Assembly: GCA_963169645.1 (NCBI GenBank)
Contig: CAUJCO010000013.1
Coordinates: 595,923 to 659,922 of the forward strand
Direction of reading: 5' to 3'
Source of the DNA: Bacteroidota bacterium
Lineage (GTDB): Bacteria > Bacteroidota > Bacteroidia > Chitinophagales > JADIYW01
DNA: 64,000 bases
Of the stretch, positions 10,080-19,189 are shown in pieces. The notes under the pieces were generated by a model, which was given only the letters and a program-made list of their open reading frames with translations, was not told the origin of the DNA and ran no database searches. The translations under genes and the position numbers were made by a program. Position 1 is the stretch's first letter; the number at the start of each line of letters is the position of its first letter.

Positions 10080-11561
10080 TTATTCCGGATTGTTTACCTT
10101 GCTGTGTTTTCGGCTATATCCGAAATAAATTACAAAACCAATAGCCAACCAAGCAATTAAACGAATCCAGTTTTCTGCACCCAAACCAAATATCATAGCA
10201 CTACAAGCTATAATTCCTAAAATAGGAACTAATGGCACAAAAGGTGTTTTAAATTGCCTTGGCATATTGGGTTCTGTTTTGCGTAATACAATCACCGCAA
10301 CACACACTAAAATAAAAGCAAATAATGTTCCAATGCTAGTCATATGACCAACAACATTGCCCGGAACAAAACCGGCAAATAAAGCGACTAAAACCAAAAT
10401 TGCTAAATTTCCTTTGTACGGTGTTTTATATGTTGGATGAATATCTGAAAACACTTTTGGCAACAAACCATCTTTACTCATAGAATAAAACACACGACTT
10501 TGACCTAATAACAACACTAAAATTACGGACGAAAAACCGGCTAAAATAGCCACCGTTACAGATTTGCTAAGCCACTCATAACCCGGCATTGCAGATTGTA
10601 TAGCAGCAGATACGGATGCTTCGCCTCCACGAGACGGATCTCTAAAAAATTCAACATCTTCCAAACCGGTTAGTACGTGTGCAAACAAAATATACAACAC
10701 TGTACATATCGCTAAAGAACCCAAAATACCAATAGGCATAGATTTTTTCGGGTCTTTTGTTTCTTGAGCTGCTGTACTCACGGCATCAAACCCGATAAAG
10801 GCAAAGAAAACTGTCCCAGCTGCACCTAATATTCCCATTATGCCACCAAAATGATAGCTCATACCTTCGGCATCTACATACTTGGTTGCCGGTGGAATAT
10901 ATGGTGTATGATTTTCCGGATTAATGAATCCCCAACCCAATCCTATTATTAAAACGACAATGGATACTTTTAAAATAACGATGATATTATTTACAAATGC
11001 CGATTCTTGTATGCCTTTTATCAATAGTAAGCTGATAGCAGTAACAATAAATAATGCGGGTAAATTTATTATTCCACTCACTCCATCGGGCGAAGTTTGG
11101 AACGGCGAATGACACCACTGATATGGAATTGGAGCAACGTGCAGAATTTGTGTTAAAAAATTATTCAAATATTCGCTCCAAGCAATGCCCACAGTAGCAG
11201 CACCTACGGCATATTCCAAAACTAAATCCCAACCAATTACCCATGCTAATAATTCACCCATCGTTGCGTACGTGTACGTATATGCACTACCAGATATAGG
11301 AATAGATGAAGATAATTCGGCATAACACAAACCGGCTAAGGCACATCCGATAGCAGCAACTATGAAACCAAATGTAACTGATGGCCCTGCATTTTGTGCT
11401 GCTGCTGCTGCTGTACGTACAAACAAACCGGCACCTATGATGGCTCCGATACCTAATGCTATTAACGCCCCTGATGAAAGTGTTCTTTTTAATCCCTTCT
11501 CGGAATCATCGGCTTCTTTTAGTAATTGTGTTACTGATTTTTTTGCAAATAAATTGGACAT
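10080..11561 (-). CDS. APC-superfamily amino acid permease
   Basis: Inner-membrane secondary transporter, probably of cationic or neutral amino acids. The 493 residues form about 12 or more hydrophobic segments. The first carries the APC signature LGIGAIIGAGLFV near residues 35-47, and a conserved GFDAVSTAAQETKDPKK loop occurs mid-protein, as in the CAT/YfnA branch. A hydrophilic N-terminus of about 25 residues precedes the first helix. It is a single-gene unit ended by the hairpin at 10025-10054. Substrate is not readable from sequence. Confidence 0.9.
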   Translation of the reverse strand: MSNLFAKKSVTQLLKEADDSEKGLKRTLSSGALIALGIGAIIGAGLFVRTAAAAAQNAGPSVTFGFIVAAIGCALAGLCYAELSSSIPISGSAYTYTYATMGELLAWVIGWDLVLEYAVGAATVGIAWSEYLNNFLTQILHVAPIPYQWCHSPFQTSPDGVSGIINLPALFIVTAISLLLIKGIQESAFVNNIIVILKVSIVVLIIGLGWGFINPENHTPYIPPATKYVDAEGMSYHFGGIMGILGAAGTVFFAFIGFDAVSTAAQETKDPKKSMPIGILGSLAICTVLYILFAHVLTGLEDVEFFRDPSRGGEASVSAAIQSAMPGYEWLSKSVTVAILAGFSSVILVLLLGQSRVFYSMSKDGLLPKVFSDIHPTYKTPYKGNLAILVLVALFAGFVPGNVVGHMTSIGTLFAFILVCVAVIVLRKTEPNMPRQFKTPFVPLVPILGIIACSAMIFGLGAENWIRLIAWLAIGFVIYFGYSRKHSKVNNPE

Positions 11562-11720
11562 ATTTTGTTGTTCTCGTTGAAAGATAAGAGAATATTTTTA
11601 AAAATAATGCAATTGTGTTTTACAATTTTTTAGAAATGAGAGCGGATAAATAACAAAATTTAAATTTTAAAAGGCAATTATCGTAATACATTTACGTATT
11701 AACTAATAAATGAAAATAAT

Positions 11721-12380
11721 ATGGAACGAAAAGATTTTTTAAAGAAAGGAATTATTGGATTAGGTGCTATTATTGCACTTCCAACTGCATTTAATGCTTG
11801 CAACAAAGAAGAGGAAACAGACGGTTCATGTTCCGTATCACCGTCAGAAACGAACGGACCTTTCCCAATTTTAACACCAACACAATTGGTTCGTTCTTCT
11901 ATTATTGGCGATCGTACCGGTGTGGCATTATTGATGACTTTTACCGTACAAGACAAAAGCAATGGTTGTACGCCACTCACTGGTGTATTGGTGGATTTAT
12001 GGCATTGCGACAAAGACGGAAATTACTCTCAGTATGGTAGCTACACAAGTGCTAATTTTTTACGCGGCAGACAAACTACTGATAGCAATGGAAAAGTGTC
12101 ATTTATTAGTATTTTTCCGGGATGGTACACTGGCAGAGCACCTCATTTACATTTAGAAGTGTTATCTGCAAGCGGATCATCATTATTAGTAACACAAATA
12201 GCATTCCCTGAATCGGTATATAATACGGTGTATGCCACAGCAGAATACAATGGTGCTCCTGATACTACTAATTCTGAAGATAATATTTTTTCTAATAGTT
12301 TAAGTTTAAATATGGCAGATTCCGTTACCGGAAATACGACAGACGGTTATACATTATTAAAAACAATTACAGTTTCATAA
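11721..12380 (+). CDS. Intradiol ring-cleavage dioxygenase-like lipoprotein
   Basis: Resembles the catalytic subunit of protocatechuate 3,4-dioxygenase, which opens catechol-type rings with non-haem Fe(III), but as an exported protein. Of 219 residues, the N-terminus is hydrophobic after charged residues (MERKDFLKKG) and has a lipobox-like FNAC with C27, so it is probably lipid-anchored outside the cytoplasm. The fold markers SETNGPFP, DLWHCD and PGWYTGRAPHLHL are present; the four expected iron ligands appear as Y102, Y136, H142 and H144. No aromatic catabolism genes lie nearby. Substrate is unknown. Confidence 0.85.
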   Translation: MERKDFLKKGIIGLGAIIALPTAFNACNKEEETDGSCSVSPSETNGPFPILTPTQLVRSSIIGDRTGVALLMTFTVQDKSNGCTPLTGVLVDLWHCDKDGNYSQYGSYTSANFLRGRQTTDSNGKVSFISIFPGWYTGRAPHLHLEVLSASGSSLLVTQIAFPESVYNTVYATAEYNGAPDTTNSEDNIFSNSLSLNMADSVTGNTTDGYTLLKTITVS

Positions 12381-12417
12381 CCATATAAATAATACAACTC
12401 TTATTAGGCGGTACGTA

Positions 12418-13500
12418 TTACAAAAACTTATCGCCTTTTTTCATTTTTATATCATGGGTAAATTCTTTAATGCGTTGTTCTTCCTCTTTGTTACAAATCA
12501 ACAGCACATCATCCGTATCTACAATAATATAATTTTCTAGTCCTTGAATTACCACTAGTTTTTTATCCGGCACATTAATGATGTTGTTGGTAGAATCGTA
12601 CACTACTACATTTTTTCCATTTACCGCATTATTGAAATAATCTTTGTCTTTTTCTACATACAACGACGCCCATGTTCCTAAATCACTCCATCCAAAACTA
12701 GATGGTAAAGTATATACGTTTTTAGCTTTTTCCATTATGCCATAATCAATAGAAATACTTGGACTCGTAATAAAAGCTTTCTCAACTGCTTTGTTCTCTT
12801 TAGATGTTAACATACTTTCTTCAATTTCTGCAAATGCATCATATACTTGAGTCAAGTTTTTTTCCAAAGCAGACAATATGCTTTTCACATTCCAAATAAA
12901 AATGCCGGCGTTCCATAAAAAATCACCGCTTTTAATAAACTGTTGAGCTACTTCTTTTTCCGGTTTTTCTGTAAATGTTTTTACCGGATGTATGCCTGCT
13001 GCCGTTTCGGTTTCAAAATATTGAATATAACCGTATCCGGTGTCCGGTCGTGTAGGACGAATACCTAAAGTACATAAGGCATCCTTTTTAGAAACAAAAT
13101 CAAGTGCATTATTGGCAATACGCACAAACTCCTCTTCTTGTAAAATAATATGATCTGATGGAGCAACAATTATGTTAGCATCTGGATTTATTTTGTGAAT
13201 TTTAAAAGCAGCATACGCAATACACGGTGCGGTATTTTTTCGTGCCGGTTCCGTAAGTAATTGCACATCTGTTATGGCGGGCAATTGCTCTTTTACTAAA
13301 TCTATATAATCGGTATGTGTAAGAATGAAGATGTTTTCCGGAGGACAAATTTTCAAAAAACGTTCGTAGGTAGATTGAATTAACGTCTTTCCGGTTCCTA
13401 CGATGTCTAAAAATTGTTTGGGTTTTGCGGTTCTGCTTGCAGGCCAAAATCGGCTACCAATGCCACCTGCCATTATGCATACATAACTATTATTATTCAT
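12418..13500 (-). CDS. manC: Mannose-1-phosphate guanylyltransferase
   Basis: Makes GDP-mannose from mannose-1-phosphate and GTP for cell-surface polysaccharide. The ~360 residues are the single-domain nucleotidyltransferase form: MAGGIGSRFWPASR with KPKQFLDI at the N-terminus, TEPARKNTAPC, and the FTEKPEK segment. I place the start at 13500 (MNNNSY) rather than the ATG at 13509, because a TATCTTTG promoter element occupies 13507-13514 and overlaps the upstream ATG. The transcript would then be almost leaderless. No isomerase domain is attached, and no polysaccharide cluster surrounds it. Confidence 0.93.
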   Translation of the reverse strand: MNNNSYVCIMAGGIGSRFWPASRTAKPKQFLDIVGTGKTLIQSTYERFLKICPPENIFILTHTDYIDLVKEQLPAITDVQLLTEPARKNTAPCIAYAAFKIHKINPDANIIVAPSDHIILQEEEFVRIANNALDFVSKKDALCTLGIRPTRPDTGYGYIQYFETETAAGIHPVKTFTEKPEKEVAQQFIKSGDFLWNAGIFIWNVKSILSALEKNLTQVYDAFAEIEESMLTSKENKAVEKAFITSPSISIDYGIMEKAKNVYTLPSSFGWSDLGTWASLYVEKDKDYFNNAVNGKNVVVYDSTNNIINVPDKKLVVIQGLENYIIVDTDDVLLICNKEEEQRIKEFTHDIKMKKGDKFL

Positions 13501-13506
13501 GGTGTG

Positions 13507-13514
13507 CAAAGATA
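13507..13514 (-). promoter_or_regulatory. Predicted -7 element (TATCTTTG) touching the manC start
   Basis: Perfect TAnnTTTG on the minus strand, with six bases (CACACC) between its last G and the ATG at 13500. Transcription would begin at or next to the start codon. Confidence 0.55.
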
Positions 13515-13637
13515 GTGAAAATGCTGTTTATTTGAATATATTGACTTACATCAAAATAACATGGAATAACACTGAATATGACAATTAAATAAAAATTAGA
13601 TAAACAATTTTAACACTTAAAACGCCCCATATTTCTG

Positions 13638-13645
13638 TATTTTTG
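13638..13645 (+). promoter_or_regulatory. Predicted -7 element (TATTTTTG) for recQ
   Basis: Perfect TAnnTTTG match 70 bases before the recQ ATG. A terminator-like hairpin lies between it and the gene. Confidence 0.5.
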
Positions 13646-13660
13646 AGTATATTAAAGTTG

Positions 13661-13689
13661 AAAGACGTTCTCCAAAAGAGAACGTTTTT
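13661..13689 (+). terminator. Terminator-like hairpin inside the recQ leader
   Basis: Arms AAAGACGTTCTC and GAGAACGTTTTT with a CAAAA loop: an 8-base Watson-Crick core (ACGTTCTC with GAGAACGT), extended by A-T and G-T pairs and ending in a T run. manC runs the other way, so the only visible transcript it can end is the one leading into recQ. It could be an attenuator, or could release a ~40-base RNA. Confidence 0.6.
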
Positions 13690-13715
13690 CGTGAACAGCA
13701 AAATTTTCATTTTAT

Positions 13716-15926
13716 ATGACTGTAAGCATACCTTCAGTAACAGAAGCACTCAAAGAATATTTTGGTTTTGAAAAATTTAAAGGAAACCAACAGAATATCA
13801 TAGAAAACATTTTATCTCAAAAAGACACGTTTGTTATCATGCCAACCGGTGGCGGAAAATCACTCTGCTATCAATTGCCTGCCATTATCTCGGAAGGAAC
13901 AGCGATTGTAGTTTCTCCATTAATAGCATTAATGAAGAACCAGGTTGATTTAATTCGGGGTTATAGCAGCACAGACAATATTGCCCATTTCATCAATTCT
14001 CAGATGAATAAAACGCAAATTACACAAGTAAAAAAAGATATTGTTAATGGCAAATGCAAACTATTATATGTTGCTCCGGAATCCTTGGTAAAACAAGAAA
14101 ATATCGACTTCCTAAAAACTATTAAAATATCCTTTGTTGCTGTAGATGAAGCGCATTGTATTTCGGAATGGGGACACGATTTTAGACCGGAATATAGAAA
14201 GATAAAAGGCATGCTCAATGATATTGAAGATAACATTCCTATCGTTGCGTTAACAGCCACTGCTACACCTAAAGTACAATCCGATATTGTGCGTACATTG
14301 GGCATGAAATCTCCACAAATTTTTATTTCATCTTTTTTACGCGATAATTTGTATTACGAAGTACGCCCAAAACCAAGTAAACAAGATGCGATTAAAGACA
14401 TCGTTAAATACATCAAAAAAGAAGGCAATAAATCGGGTATTATTTATTGCTTGAGCCGAAACTCAACGGAAGAATTAGCCGAAATATTACAAGTAAATGG
14501 AATTAATGCCGCAGCCTATCATGCAGGCTTAGATGCCCATATACGCAGCGAACGACAAGATCAATTTTTGATGGAAGAGGTGCAGGTAATTGTGGCAACT
14601 ATCGCCTTTGGAATGGGAATTGACAAGCCGGACGTGCGTTTTGTTATTCACTTTGATATTCCAAAATCGTTGGAAAATTATTATCAAGAAACCGGACGTG
14701 CCGGACGCGATGGAATGGAAGGAAACTGCATCGCCTATTTTTCGCCAAAAGAAATCCACAAATTCGAAAAGTTTATTTTATCCAATAAAGAAAAATCCGT
14801 TTCAGAAAAGGAAATTGCCGTGATGCAATTAAGCGAAGTAGAAGCCTATTGTGAAAGTGCAGAATGCCGCAAGAAGTTTGTTTTGCATTATTTTGGTGAA
14901 GAAATGAAAAATTGTGGCAACTGCGACAATTGCAAACATCCAAAAGAACAACAAGATGCAAAAGACGAAATAAAGTTAGCGTTACAAGTAGTTGCAGAAA
15001 CCAACGAACATGTGAACATTCCAAATACCATTAATATTTTAATCGGCCGTAATTCGGCAGATATTACTTCCAATAATTTAGACAAACTTAAAATTTTTGG
15101 CAAAGGTGCACAGCACGACATGGTGTTTTGGAACTCTGTGGTGCGGAAAGCAATTTTATTAAACTTATTGGAAAAGGATATAGAACAATATGGCATCTTG
15201 AAGCTGACGGAAGATGGAAAAAAATTTATAAAAAAACCGACTTCAGCTAAAATTGTATTAAACCATAAATTCGAAGAAGGCGAAGACGATGATGAAATTA
15301 CAACCGGCAATAAATCGGGTGGTAACGTATTGGAGCCACAATTACTTAATTTATTAAAAGGCGTTCGAAAAACCGTAGGTGAAAAAATGAAATTGCCACC
15401 TTACACTATTTTCTCCGAACAATCTTTGGAAGAAATGGCAACGTTTTTCCCATTTACAAATGATGAATTAACTAAAATACACGGTGTCAACATTGCAAAA
15501 GCAACTAAGTTTGGTAAAGCATTTTTAGATGCTATCAAAAAATATGTGGAAGAAAATGACATTGAACGCAATGCTGATTTTTCCGTTATTAAAACTGCCG
15601 ATAAAAACTCTAATGTAAAAGTAAACATCATCAAATCCATCGATAAAAAAATGCCTTTGGAACACATCGCCAGCTCGTATGGTTTAAACATGGATGATTT
15701 GATTTTGGAATTAGATAGCATTGTGCATTCCGGAACCAAAGTAAACATTAATTATTATTTGGAAGATGCTGTTGATGAAGATATTCAGGAAGAAATTTTC
15801 GATTATTTTATGCAAGCAGACAGCGATGATGTAGATGTTGCCTACAAAAAACTAAAAGCAGAAGACATCGAACTGCGAGAAATACAATTGGTTCGTTTGA
15901 AGTTTTTAAGCGAAGTAGCGAATTAA
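13716..15926 (+). CDS. recQ: ATP-dependent DNA helicase RecQ
   Basis: 3'-5' DNA helicase acting in recombination and repair of stalled forks. The 736-residue protein has Walker A MPTGGGKSLCYQLPA, the DEAH box in VAVDEAHCISEWGHDFRPEY, the ARAGRDG-type motif VI (ETGRAGRDG) and the RecQ zinc site (YCESAECR followed by CGNCDNC). An RQC winged helix and an HRDC-like region follow. The last ~130 residues extend beyond the E. coli length; such tails occur in Bacteroidota RecQ proteins. A short leader with a terminator-like hairpin precedes it. Confidence 0.96.
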   Translation: MTVSIPSVTEALKEYFGFEKFKGNQQNIIENILSQKDTFVIMPTGGGKSLCYQLPAIISEGTAIVVSPLIALMKNQVDLIRGYSSTDNIAHFINSQMNKTQITQVKKDIVNGKCKLLYVAPESLVKQENIDFLKTIKISFVAVDEAHCISEWGHDFRPEYRKIKGMLNDIEDNIPIVALTATATPKVQSDIVRTLGMKSPQIFISSFLRDNLYYEVRPKPSKQDAIKDIVKYIKKEGNKSGIIYCLSRNSTEELAEILQVNGINAAAYHAGLDAHIRSERQDQFLMEEVQVIVATIAFGMGIDKPDVRFVIHFDIPKSLENYYQETGRAGRDGMEGNCIAYFSPKEIHKFEKFILSNKEKSVSEKEIAVMQLSEVEAYCESAECRKKFVLHYFGEEMKNCGNCDNCKHPKEQQDAKDEIKLALQVVAETNEHVNIPNTINILIGRNSADITSNNLDKLKIFGKGAQHDMVFWNSVVRKAILLNLLEKDIEQYGILKLTEDGKKFIKKPTSAKIVLNHKFEEGEDDDEITTGNKSGGNVLEPQLLNLLKGVRKTVGEKMKLPPYTIFSEQSLEEMATFFPFTNDELTKIHGVNIAKATKFGKAFLDAIKKYVEENDIERNADFSVIKTADKNSNVKVNIIKSIDKKMPLEHIASSYGLNMDDLILELDSIVHSGTKVNINYYLEDAVDEDIQEEIFDYFMQADSDDVDVAYKKLKAEDIELREIQLVRLKFLSEVAN

Positions 15927-16027
15927 TTTACTTCGTCTAAAAAGCTATCCTTATTCCAGAAAATTAGCTTGTTATAAAATAGAAAGATTGGAAAATACGG
16001 AATGTTTTTTGCTACAAATGGAACATC

Positions 16028-16768
16028 ATGCATTTAAAAAAATTAGGACTGTTTATTTTTTTGAGTAGTGTTGTTACAATAAATACCATAGCACAAGAAA
16101 ATGACTCAACAATTATTGCAGACACATTAATTACATCTTTCCACCATTCCGATTCATCACTTACAAAGCGTAAGTTTGTTGCTTTTCCACCACACTTAGA
16201 CACCAGCAAACAAGGGTATAAACTCAGAAATCAAGAAGCAAAATTTGGCCGAAGTTTTGGCCGTGGATTAGGCATTGTTTTCGGTTATAACACAATGATT
16301 ACAAGTATCCTGTTGGCATTGCCCGAAGATATTAGTAAATGGAACAAGAAAAATTACGGCAATCAATTTAAAAAGGCGTATACGAATCCGCCGGTAGTGG
16401 ATCATGATAAATGGTATATCAATTATTTAGGACATCCATATCAAGGAACTATTTATTATAATAGCTTGCGTTCACAAGGTGCAAAAGTATGGCAATCCGG
16501 TTTGTTTTGCTTGGGTAGTGTTTGGCTTTGGGAATACACCATTGAAGCCGGTTTTGAGCAGCCCAGTGTACAAGATTTAATTGTAACTCCCGGTGCCGGC
16601 ATCCTATTAGGAGAGTTGTTTCATTTTAGTACAGTACGCATGAGCCGAAATGGATTTAAATGGTACGAGAAGATGTTTGTGTGTTTATTTAATCCAACAT
16701 TTGCTATCAACAATGGATTTAAATATGCTCAAAAAAAATTGCCTACATCTAATTTCGTAACTCCTTAA
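16028..16768 (+). CDS. DUF3943-family secreted or outer-membrane-associated protein
   Basis: A 246-residue protein of unknown function. A signal peptide precedes AQENDS near residue 20. The central part has the segments NYLGHPYQGTIYYNSLRSQG and WEYTIEAGFEQPSVQDLIV with GAGILLGELFH, which I recognise as the DUF3943 pattern seen in Bacteroidota and Proteobacteria. These are probably membrane-associated with small hydrophobic stretches. It stands alone between recQ and a strong bidirectional terminator. The family call is from memory of the motif and no function is proposed. Confidence 0.7.
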   Translation: MHLKKLGLFIFLSSVVTINTIAQENDSTIIADTLITSFHHSDSSLTKRKFVAFPPHLDTSKQGYKLRNQEAKFGRSFGRGLGIVFGYNTMITSILLALPEDISKWNKKNYGNQFKKAYTNPPVVDHDKWYINYLGHPYQGTIYYNSLRSQGAKVWQSGLFCLGSVWLWEYTIEAGFEQPSVQDLIVTPGAGILLGELFHFSTVRMSRNGFKWYEKMFVCLFNPTFAINNGFKYAQKKLPTSNFVTP

Positions 16769-16784
16769 TAAAAGTGAAGTGAAT

Positions 16785-16825
16785 AAAAAGAGCGAGCCGA
16801 ACTTTAAGTTCGGCTCGCTCTTTTT
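16785..16825. terminator. Strong bidirectional terminator
   Basis: An 18-base perfect stem (AAAAAGAGCGAGCCGAAC with its complement) around TTTAA, with A and T runs on both sides. It lies between convergent genes ending at 16768 (plus) and 16860 (minus) and can serve both. Confidence 0.92.
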
Positions 16826-16859
16826 AAAAACTACCTTTCTGAGAATCCAATAGTATAAG

Positions 16860-17333
16860 TTATTGTCCGTTCTTCCACGGTTTAGGGCCATTGCCTCCAC
16901 CTTGTTTTGGGCCACCTTGTTGGGCTTGTTTGGTCAACATCTTTTTAAAATGTTCTTCTGCTGTTACCAATTTAGCAATTTTAGTTGCCGGTAAAATTTT
17001 TCTAAATTCTGATACATATTTTTTCGTTAAGTCCAAATCTTTGGCTTTAAACTCTATGTATTTAGAAATAGCTTGTTCGGCTTCTGTATTTGTGAAATCA
17101 CCATCACCTTTCATCTCTTTTATATCACCAATGGTGCTTTGGCGAACTTGTTTTTTTTCTGCTTCGTATTGGTTATAAACCGGCCAAAATTTCTTTGCTT
17201 CTTCTGCATTTAATTGCAACCGTTTAGTGATAAAGGCAATTTTTAAAGCCTCTATTTTGGCATTATCTTCTTGCGCAAAAATCTGGAAAAATGTGCTACA
17301 TACTACAATTAAAAATAAGCTAATCTTTTTCAT
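16860..17333 (-). CDS. Spy/LTXXQ-like periplasmic protein (third gene of the sigma operon)
   Basis: A 157-residue secreted helical protein. Signal peptide with cleavage expected after IFAQ near residue 21. The segment ITKRLQLNAEEAKKFWPVYNQYEAEKK resembles the LTxxQ-type repeat of Spy/CpxP proteins and is frequent in Bacteroidota proteins annotated as sensors of ECF-type sigma factors. The tail is rich in Gly, Pro, Gln and Lys. It is the last gene after sigma and anti-sigma-like genes, so it may feed envelope stress to the anti-sigma protein. Role is inferred from context. Confidence 0.7.
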   Translation of the reverse strand: MKKISLFLIVVCSTFFQIFAQEDNAKIEALKIAFITKRLQLNAEEAKKFWPVYNQYEAEKKQVRQSTIGDIKEMKGDGDFTNTEAEQAISKYIEFKAKDLDLTKKYVSEFRKILPATKIAKLVTAEEHFKKMLTKQAQQGGPKQGGGNGPKPWKNGQ

Positions 17334-17351
17334 ATTTGTTTGTTATCCTGT

Positions 17352-17999
17352 TTAAAAAATATCGGTAGTGCTGTCGTCTATTTCAATAATATTTGAATGT
17401 TCTTCTAAGTACGTGTCTATATCATTTTCTGTAATAGAGACAGGTGTTTCCGGTGTTTCTGTTGTAATTGCTGATTGTGCTTCAATGGCAGGCAATACAG
17501 CTTTTTTTATTTGTTCCATACCAAATTCATTGCTATTTGCATTCATGTATTGGTAAATTTCATCGCGTGTTAAGCTTGCCATACTTTCTTCAATATTAAT
17601 TTGAGTAGGCATTAAAATCGGTGTTTGGATTTTTTTAATTAATACCATTACACCTACGATACTTGCTGCTAATGCCACTACTTTAAAAATGGAAATAATC
17701 CGATTAGATTTTCTTGGAAGAGCAACCAATTTACCTTCGGCTATTGTTTCATTTTCTTGTTTTATTTTAGCAACAATTTGCTCAGAAAAGGTAGAGAAAT
17801 AACCTTCCGGCACATCGGGGTTTGATTTTTTTAATGAAGATAAAACGCCACTTTCTTCGGAAATTGTTGCCATTATACTTTCTTGAAATTGCTCAAAATA
17901 CGATGCCGGAACTTGCACTAAAGGTGTCTGTTCTTTCAAGTTGGCAAGCAAGGGAGAAAGTGCTTTCAATTCGATCAATATGTCATTTTTATTGTCCAT
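17352..17999 (-). CDS. Putative anti-sigma factor with one membrane segment
   Basis: A 215-residue protein with a soluble N-terminal part of about 100 residues, one transmembrane helix (VVALAASIVGVMVLI, roughly 107-122) and an external acidic C-terminal part. The N-terminal region repeats a motif of the type VPxxYFxxF (VQVPASYFEQFQESI and VPEGYFSTFSEQI), a feature of small proteins encoded after ECF sigma genes in Bacteroidota. It sits 35 bases downstream of the sigma factor. Function is inferred from position and topology. Confidence 0.65.
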   Translation of the reverse strand: MDNKNDILIELKALSPLLANLKEQTPLVQVPASYFEQFQESIMATISEESGVLSSLKKSNPDVPEGYFSTFSEQIVAKIKQENETIAEGKLVALPRKSNRIISIFKVVALAASIVGVMVLIKKIQTPILMPTQINIEESMASLTRDEIYQYMNANSNEFGMEQIKKAVLPAIEAQSAITTETPETPVSITENDIDTYLEEHSNIIEIDDSTTDIF

Positions 18000-18034
18000 T
18001 TTCTGTTAGACGAAGTTTTTTGTAAAAGGTTTAA

Positions 18035-18568
18035 TCAAGCGGTTAAAAATTCTTCTATTTTTTTTACGGCATGATGATAAGATGCTTTCAATGCACCTAC
18101 GGATGTTTCCGATATAGTGGAAATTTGTTCATACGGTAATTCATCGTAATATCTCAATATAAAAACTTGACGTTGTTTCTCAGGCAAACTATCAATAGCA
18201 TGTTGCAATTTAGTCAGCATCTCATCTGCTTCTACATGGTCTGAAACACCTTTGTATTTTACGGATGTTTGTTCTATATCTATCTCGTTACGTTTTTTGT
18301 TTTTATTGATAAAGGTAATTGCTTCGTTTCCGGCAATTCGGTACAACCAAGTATATAAAGATGCATCGCCTCTAAAATTATCAATTGCATTCCAAATTTT
18401 GATGCACGTATTTTGTAAGATGTCATTGGCATCTTCGTGGTTATGTACATAACGTCGGACGTGATAATACAATCGCTCTTGATAACGCTGTAGCAAATGA
18501 CGAAATGCCATTTCTTTAGTAGAAGCAATTTTAATTTGAGCTAAAATTTCGTCGTCCGTCATGTTCAT
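18035..18568 (-). CDS. ECF-type RNA polymerase sigma factor
   Basis: Directs RNA polymerase to a stress regulon. The 177 residues hold region 2 (YYHVRRYVHNHEDANDILQN, with FRGDASLYTWLYRIAGNEAI) and region 4 (LPEKQRQVFILRYYDELPYEQISTISETSVGALKASYHHA). It is followed by the membrane anti-sigma candidate and the Spy-like protein, a standard stress-sensing arrangement, and preceded by a Crp/Fnr-type regulator after 32 bases. No promoter element was recognised immediately upstream, so it may be transcribed from the regulator's promoter. Confidence 0.93.
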   Translation of the reverse strand: MNMTDDEILAQIKIASTKEMAFRHLLQRYQERLYYHVRRYVHNHEDANDILQNTCIKIWNAIDNFRGDASLYTWLYRIAGNEAITFINKNKKRNEIDIEQTSVKYKGVSDHVEADEMLTKLQHAIDSLPEKQRQVFILRYYDELPYEQISTISETSVGALKASYHHAVKKIEEFLTA

Positions 18569-18600
18569 ATTTGCATTAGACTATGAAAAACGGAATAGGT

Positions 18601-19176
18601 TTAATCTTGTTTACTTCTTATTCTGCTTAATGTTTCAATACTCATACCTAAATAGGAAGCAATAATACCAATCGGCACTCTTTTTATAATTTCTATTTTA
18701 GAATTAAATAAGGCTTCGTATCGCTCAGTAGTATTGTGAAATTTAAAGCTGTAATTTTTTTTGTATAATGAATTATAATGATGTTCTGCCATCAATCGAC
18801 CTAAGCGTTCCATTTGTTTAAAATTACGATATAAATCTTGTAAATCTTCATATCGCAATGCATACATCTTACAATCTTCTAACAATTCTATCGATTCCGT
18901 TGATGGTGTTTGGGAAATAAAACTAGAGAAAGAAACTAACAACTGATTATCGATACTAATATCTGTTGTCAATTCTTTTCCTTCTACTTCGTAATAATTT
19001 CTAGCCAATCCGGATTCTATATAATACAAGTGCCCGCACACCTTACCTTTTTTCAATAAAATATGTCTTTTGGGCAATTCAAAAAACAAGGCTTTCTCTT
19101 GTACCGCAAGCGATAAATCATCCGGTAATTCGCCGAATTGTCTTAAAAAAGAAAGAAATGGAGCAGCTTTTATCAC
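18601..19176 (-). CDS. Crp/Fnr-family transcription regulator with FNR-type recognition helix
   Basis: A 191-residue regulator with an N-terminal cyclic-nucleotide-binding-like beta-roll (LLKKGKVCGHLYYIESGLARNYY) and a C-terminal winged helix (IGIIASYLGMSIETLSRIRS). The recognition helix reads E181-T-L-S184-R185, matching the E..SR pattern by which FNR reads TTGAT half-sites. FNR's cysteine cluster for an iron-sulfur centre is absent, so oxygen sensing by that route is unlikely. The start is GTG at 19176. It is divergent from the aminotransferase operon, with a perfect TTGAT-N4-ATCAA box between them, and 32 bases upstream of the sigma gene. The inducer is unknown. Confidence 0.88.
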   Translation of the reverse strand: MIKAAPFLSFLRQFGELPDDLSLAVQEKALFFELPKRHILLKKGKVCGHLYYIESGLARNYYEVEGKELTTDISIDNQLLVSFSSFISQTPSTESIELLEDCKMYALRYEDLQDLYRNFKQMERLGRLMAEHHYNSLYKKNYSFKFHNTTERYEALFNSKIEIIKRVPIGIIASYLGMSIETLSRIRSKQD

Positions 19177-19189
19177 GTTTAAATTGTTA

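Noticed and set aside
14888..15310. 140-residue frame opposite recQ
   Set aside because: Antisense shadow with serine/phenylalanine-rich composition and no recognisable motif.
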